Assembly: GCA_001306305.2 (NCBI GenBank)
Contig: CP155577.1
Location: forward strand, 1,595,501-1,659,500
Origin: Citromicrobium bathyomarinum
GTDB lineage: Bacteria; Pseudomonadota; Alphaproteobacteria; Sphingomonadales; Sphingomonadaceae
DNA: 64,000 bases
Direction of reading: 5' to 3'
The notes below the pieces were generated by a model. The model saw only the letters and a program-made list of their open reading frames with translations. It made no database searches and was not told where the DNA came from. The position numbers and the translations under genes were made by a program. This document shows, piece by piece, positions 62,583 to 64,000 of this stretch; the stretch's first letter is position 1, and every line of letters starts with the position of its first letter.

Positions 62583-62795
62583 ATGCTCAACCTCGTCCTC
62601 TCGCTGCTCGTCCTCGCCGCATTTGCCCTTATCGGCGGTGCAGTCATTCTTTTCCGCCGCGGCTTTCGCAAGCAGGCGGGGCTGATGGTGGTTGCGGCGC
62701 TGGTCGCGCTGCTCAACGTGGCGATCTGGACCATCCCCGATTCCCAGGGCCGCGCGCCGGTGAACACCGCGACGACCGAGGGAATCGGAGAGTAG
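62583..62795 (+). CDS. Small two-helix membrane protein
   Basis: 70 aa. Two hydrophobic helices (LVLSLLVLAAFALIGGAVILF and GLMVVAALVALLNVAIWTI) around a basic RRGFRKQ loop. Not recognised, but length, codon bias and topology support a real gene. Confidence 0.6.
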   Translation: MLNLVLSLLVLAAFALIGGAVILFRRGFRKQAGLMVVAALVALLNVAIWTIPDSQGRAPVNTATTEGIGE

Positions 62796-62807
62796 GCGAA
62801 GCGGTTA

Positions 62808-63494
62808 TCAGTCGGGCAGCTGCCAGCGCACCGCGCCGTTATAGCTGCCCGCGACCGCGCGGCCCTCGCCGTTCTTGGCCGGATCGAACCGCGCGCGCCG
62901 GGTGACCAGCTGGCAGGTCGCCTCGTCCAGCGCGGCGACGCCGGAGGACTTCGTGACCGAGCAGCCTTCCACGCGGCCACTCGCTCCGACATTCAGCCTG
63001 AAGCCGACCGTGCCCGCGTAATCGCGCGCGATCCAGCTGCTGCGATAGTCGCTCTGCGTCACCCAGGCGCGCGCATTGTTCGCGGGGCGGGCGGACACCG
63101 GATCGAAGCTGGGCGTAGGCTTGGGCGGCGGAGGCGGCGCGAGCGTCGGGGCGATGCTGGGCAGCGGCAAAGGCTGCGGCGGCGCAGGCGGCAGGATGAT
63201 GCCGCTGGAGTCGACGCGCGGCGGATTGGTCGAGACATCCAGCGGCGGCTTGGGGGCGACCACATCGCGTGCCGAGGGCGGGGTTTCGACCTGCGGCTGA
63301 TCGACCGGCTTGGGCGGCGGCGGGGGTGGCGGCAGCTCGATCTGGCCACCTTCGAGTGGCGGCTGGACGATCTTCTCGAACTCGCCCGTCGCGAGGCCGT
63401 AGATCAGCAGCGCGCCGATACCGGCATGCACTCCGGCCACACCCAGAATGGCGGGGAGCCGGTTCTGCGTCTGGTTGGCATAGGTGTAAGCCAT
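62808..63494 (-). CDS. tonB: TonB family energy transducer
   Basis: 228 aa. Start ATG 63494 has AGGAG 8 bases upstream; ATG 63500 would leave 2. A single N-terminal helix (ILGVAGVHAGIGALLIYGLA) anchors it in the inner membrane. A periplasmic Pro-rich span (IELPPPPPPPKPVDQPQ ... LAPPPPPKP) leads to the C-terminal TonB domain (AGTVGFRLNVGASGRVEGCSVTKSSGVAALDEATCQLVTRRARFDPA). It could drive receptors such as the phytate receptor at 2302. No exbB/exbD is in the window. Confidence 0.9.
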   Translation of the reverse strand: MAYTYANQTQNRLPAILGVAGVHAGIGALLIYGLATGEFEKIVQPPLEGGQIELPPPPPPPKPVDQPQVETPPSARDVVAPKPPLDVSTNPPRVDSSGIILPPAPPQPLPLPSIAPTLAPPPPPKPTPSFDPVSARPANNARAWVTQSDYRSSWIARDYAGTVGFRLNVGASGRVEGCSVTKSSGVAALDEATCQLVTRRARFDPAKNGEGRAVAGSYNGAVRWQLPD

Positions 63495-63613
63495 GGACAT
63501 CTCTCCTGTTTTTTCCGGGCAGCTTGGGACTGCCTCCGAGGAGATGATACACTATGACTATTAACAGGCGCTAGATGGTATAACGTTTCAAATCAGGATC
63601 GAATTGCGACACG

Positions 63614-63652
63614 GCCTGTCGCCCCGCGCGGGCCGCGCGCAGGGGGACAGGC
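63614..63652 (-). terminator. GC-rich hairpin behind the hydrolase gene
   Basis: GCCTGTC-CCCC and GGGG-GACAGGC arms with one extra base on one side, around a GC-rich loop, 39 bases past the hydrolase stop. There is no T-run, so termination is only possible. Confidence 0.35.
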
Positions 63653-63690
63653 GATTGGCGGTGTCGGGCGGGGCCCTCAGCCCTGCGCGA

Positions 63691-64000
63691 TCAGCGGATC
63701 GGGCAGGACGGATCGAGCCGGAAATCGAGGTAGTTGTTCACCGCACCCATCATCTCGTCGTGCTCCTTCTCGAAGAAGTGGTTCGCACGCGGGATTTCCT
63801 CGTGGTGGATGGTGATGTGCTTCTGCGTCCGCAGCTTCTCGACCAGCTTGGTGACCGCGGGCGGGGGCACCACCGTGTCGGCCGCGCCGTGGACGAAGAT
63901 GCCGCTGGCGGGGCAGGGCGCGAGGAAGCTGAAGTCGTACATGCTCGCCGGGGCGCCGACCGAGATGAAGCCGCGGATTTCGGGGCGGCGCATCAGCAAC
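63691..64000 (-). CDS. Alpha/beta hydrolase, C-terminal part
   Basis: About 103 residues of a gene that continues past the right edge. Strand-helix order and GFISVGAPASMYDFSFL, SGIFVHGAADTVVPPPAVTKLVEKL (acid residue loop) and the catalytic His in IPRANHFFEKEHDEM fit the COG2945-like alpha/beta hydrolases. The nucleophile Ser is in the missing part. Confidence 0.85.
   Translation of the reverse strand, partial: LLMRRPEIRGFISVGAPASMYDFSFLAPCPASGIFVHGAADTVVPPPAVTKLVEKLRTQKHITIHHEEIPRANHFFEKEHDEMMGAVNNYLDFRLDPSCPIR

Overview
The window is a GC-rich alphaproteobacterial chromosome segment, most likely from the Sphingomonadales (Erythrobacter/Sphingomonas-like). The reasons are the gene neighbourhoods: serC-serA-hisZ near purA, argH-lptM-lysA, and chvI-chvG-rapZ-manX-ptsH divergent from pckA. 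A TonB receptor/phytase pair and dispersed REP-type palindromes fit the same picture. This placement is inference from gene content; there is no rRNA in the window.

Layout. 1-6.2 kb: start of a sulfurtransferase gene, an exported Pro-rich membrane protein, queF, and an overlapping TonB-dependent receptor/beta-propeller phytase pair. 6.3-11.7 kb: tRNA-Thr, a TM2 protein, rarA, a PadR regulator behind a nested palindromic operator, and a glycosyltransferase. 11.8-34.2 kb: ordinary core metabolism and information genes (serC, serA, hisZ, purA, lysA, argH, tRNA-Val, asparaginase, truA, fmt, recR, def, a Cys-rich copper-storage-like protein, rmuC).

34.2-47.8 kb holds the main discovery: a 13.6-kb element that I read as a casposon. 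It has 44-bp terminal inverted repeats (17 bp identical at the tip, 17 bp variable, 10 bp identical, same spacing at both ends). The flanks carry a 19-bp direct repeat made from the REP palindrome into which it inserted. Inside are a Cas1-type integrase gene (split by a frameshift), a 1045-aa family B DNA polymerase, an HNH nuclease, two divergent HTH regulators around a palindromic operator, an XRE regulator, a large AAA+ ATPase gene and cargo genes of unknown function. Three identical 955-bp IS5-family copies have since landed in it. Two of them, in opposite orientation, recombined and inverted the 7.1 kb between them: their 3-bp target duplications are swapped exactly as this predicts. Undoing the inversion and removing the IS copies restores one 683-codon AAA+ ORF with no frame break. 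The ancestral order was TIR - small ORF - lipoprotein - XRE - cas1 - HTH - HTH/HNH/polB - AAA+ - 346-aa cargo - TIR.

47.9-64 kb returns to chromosome: an SH3-like exported protein, a fourth identical IS copy, an rRNA/tRNA methyltransferase, the PTS/RapZ/ChvGI cluster (with no hprK in its usual place), pckA with a strong terminator, a glutaminyl cyclase, a cNMP-binding/thioredoxin-reductase-like fusion, a Tat-exported DUF885 peptidase, tonB and a partial hydrolase.
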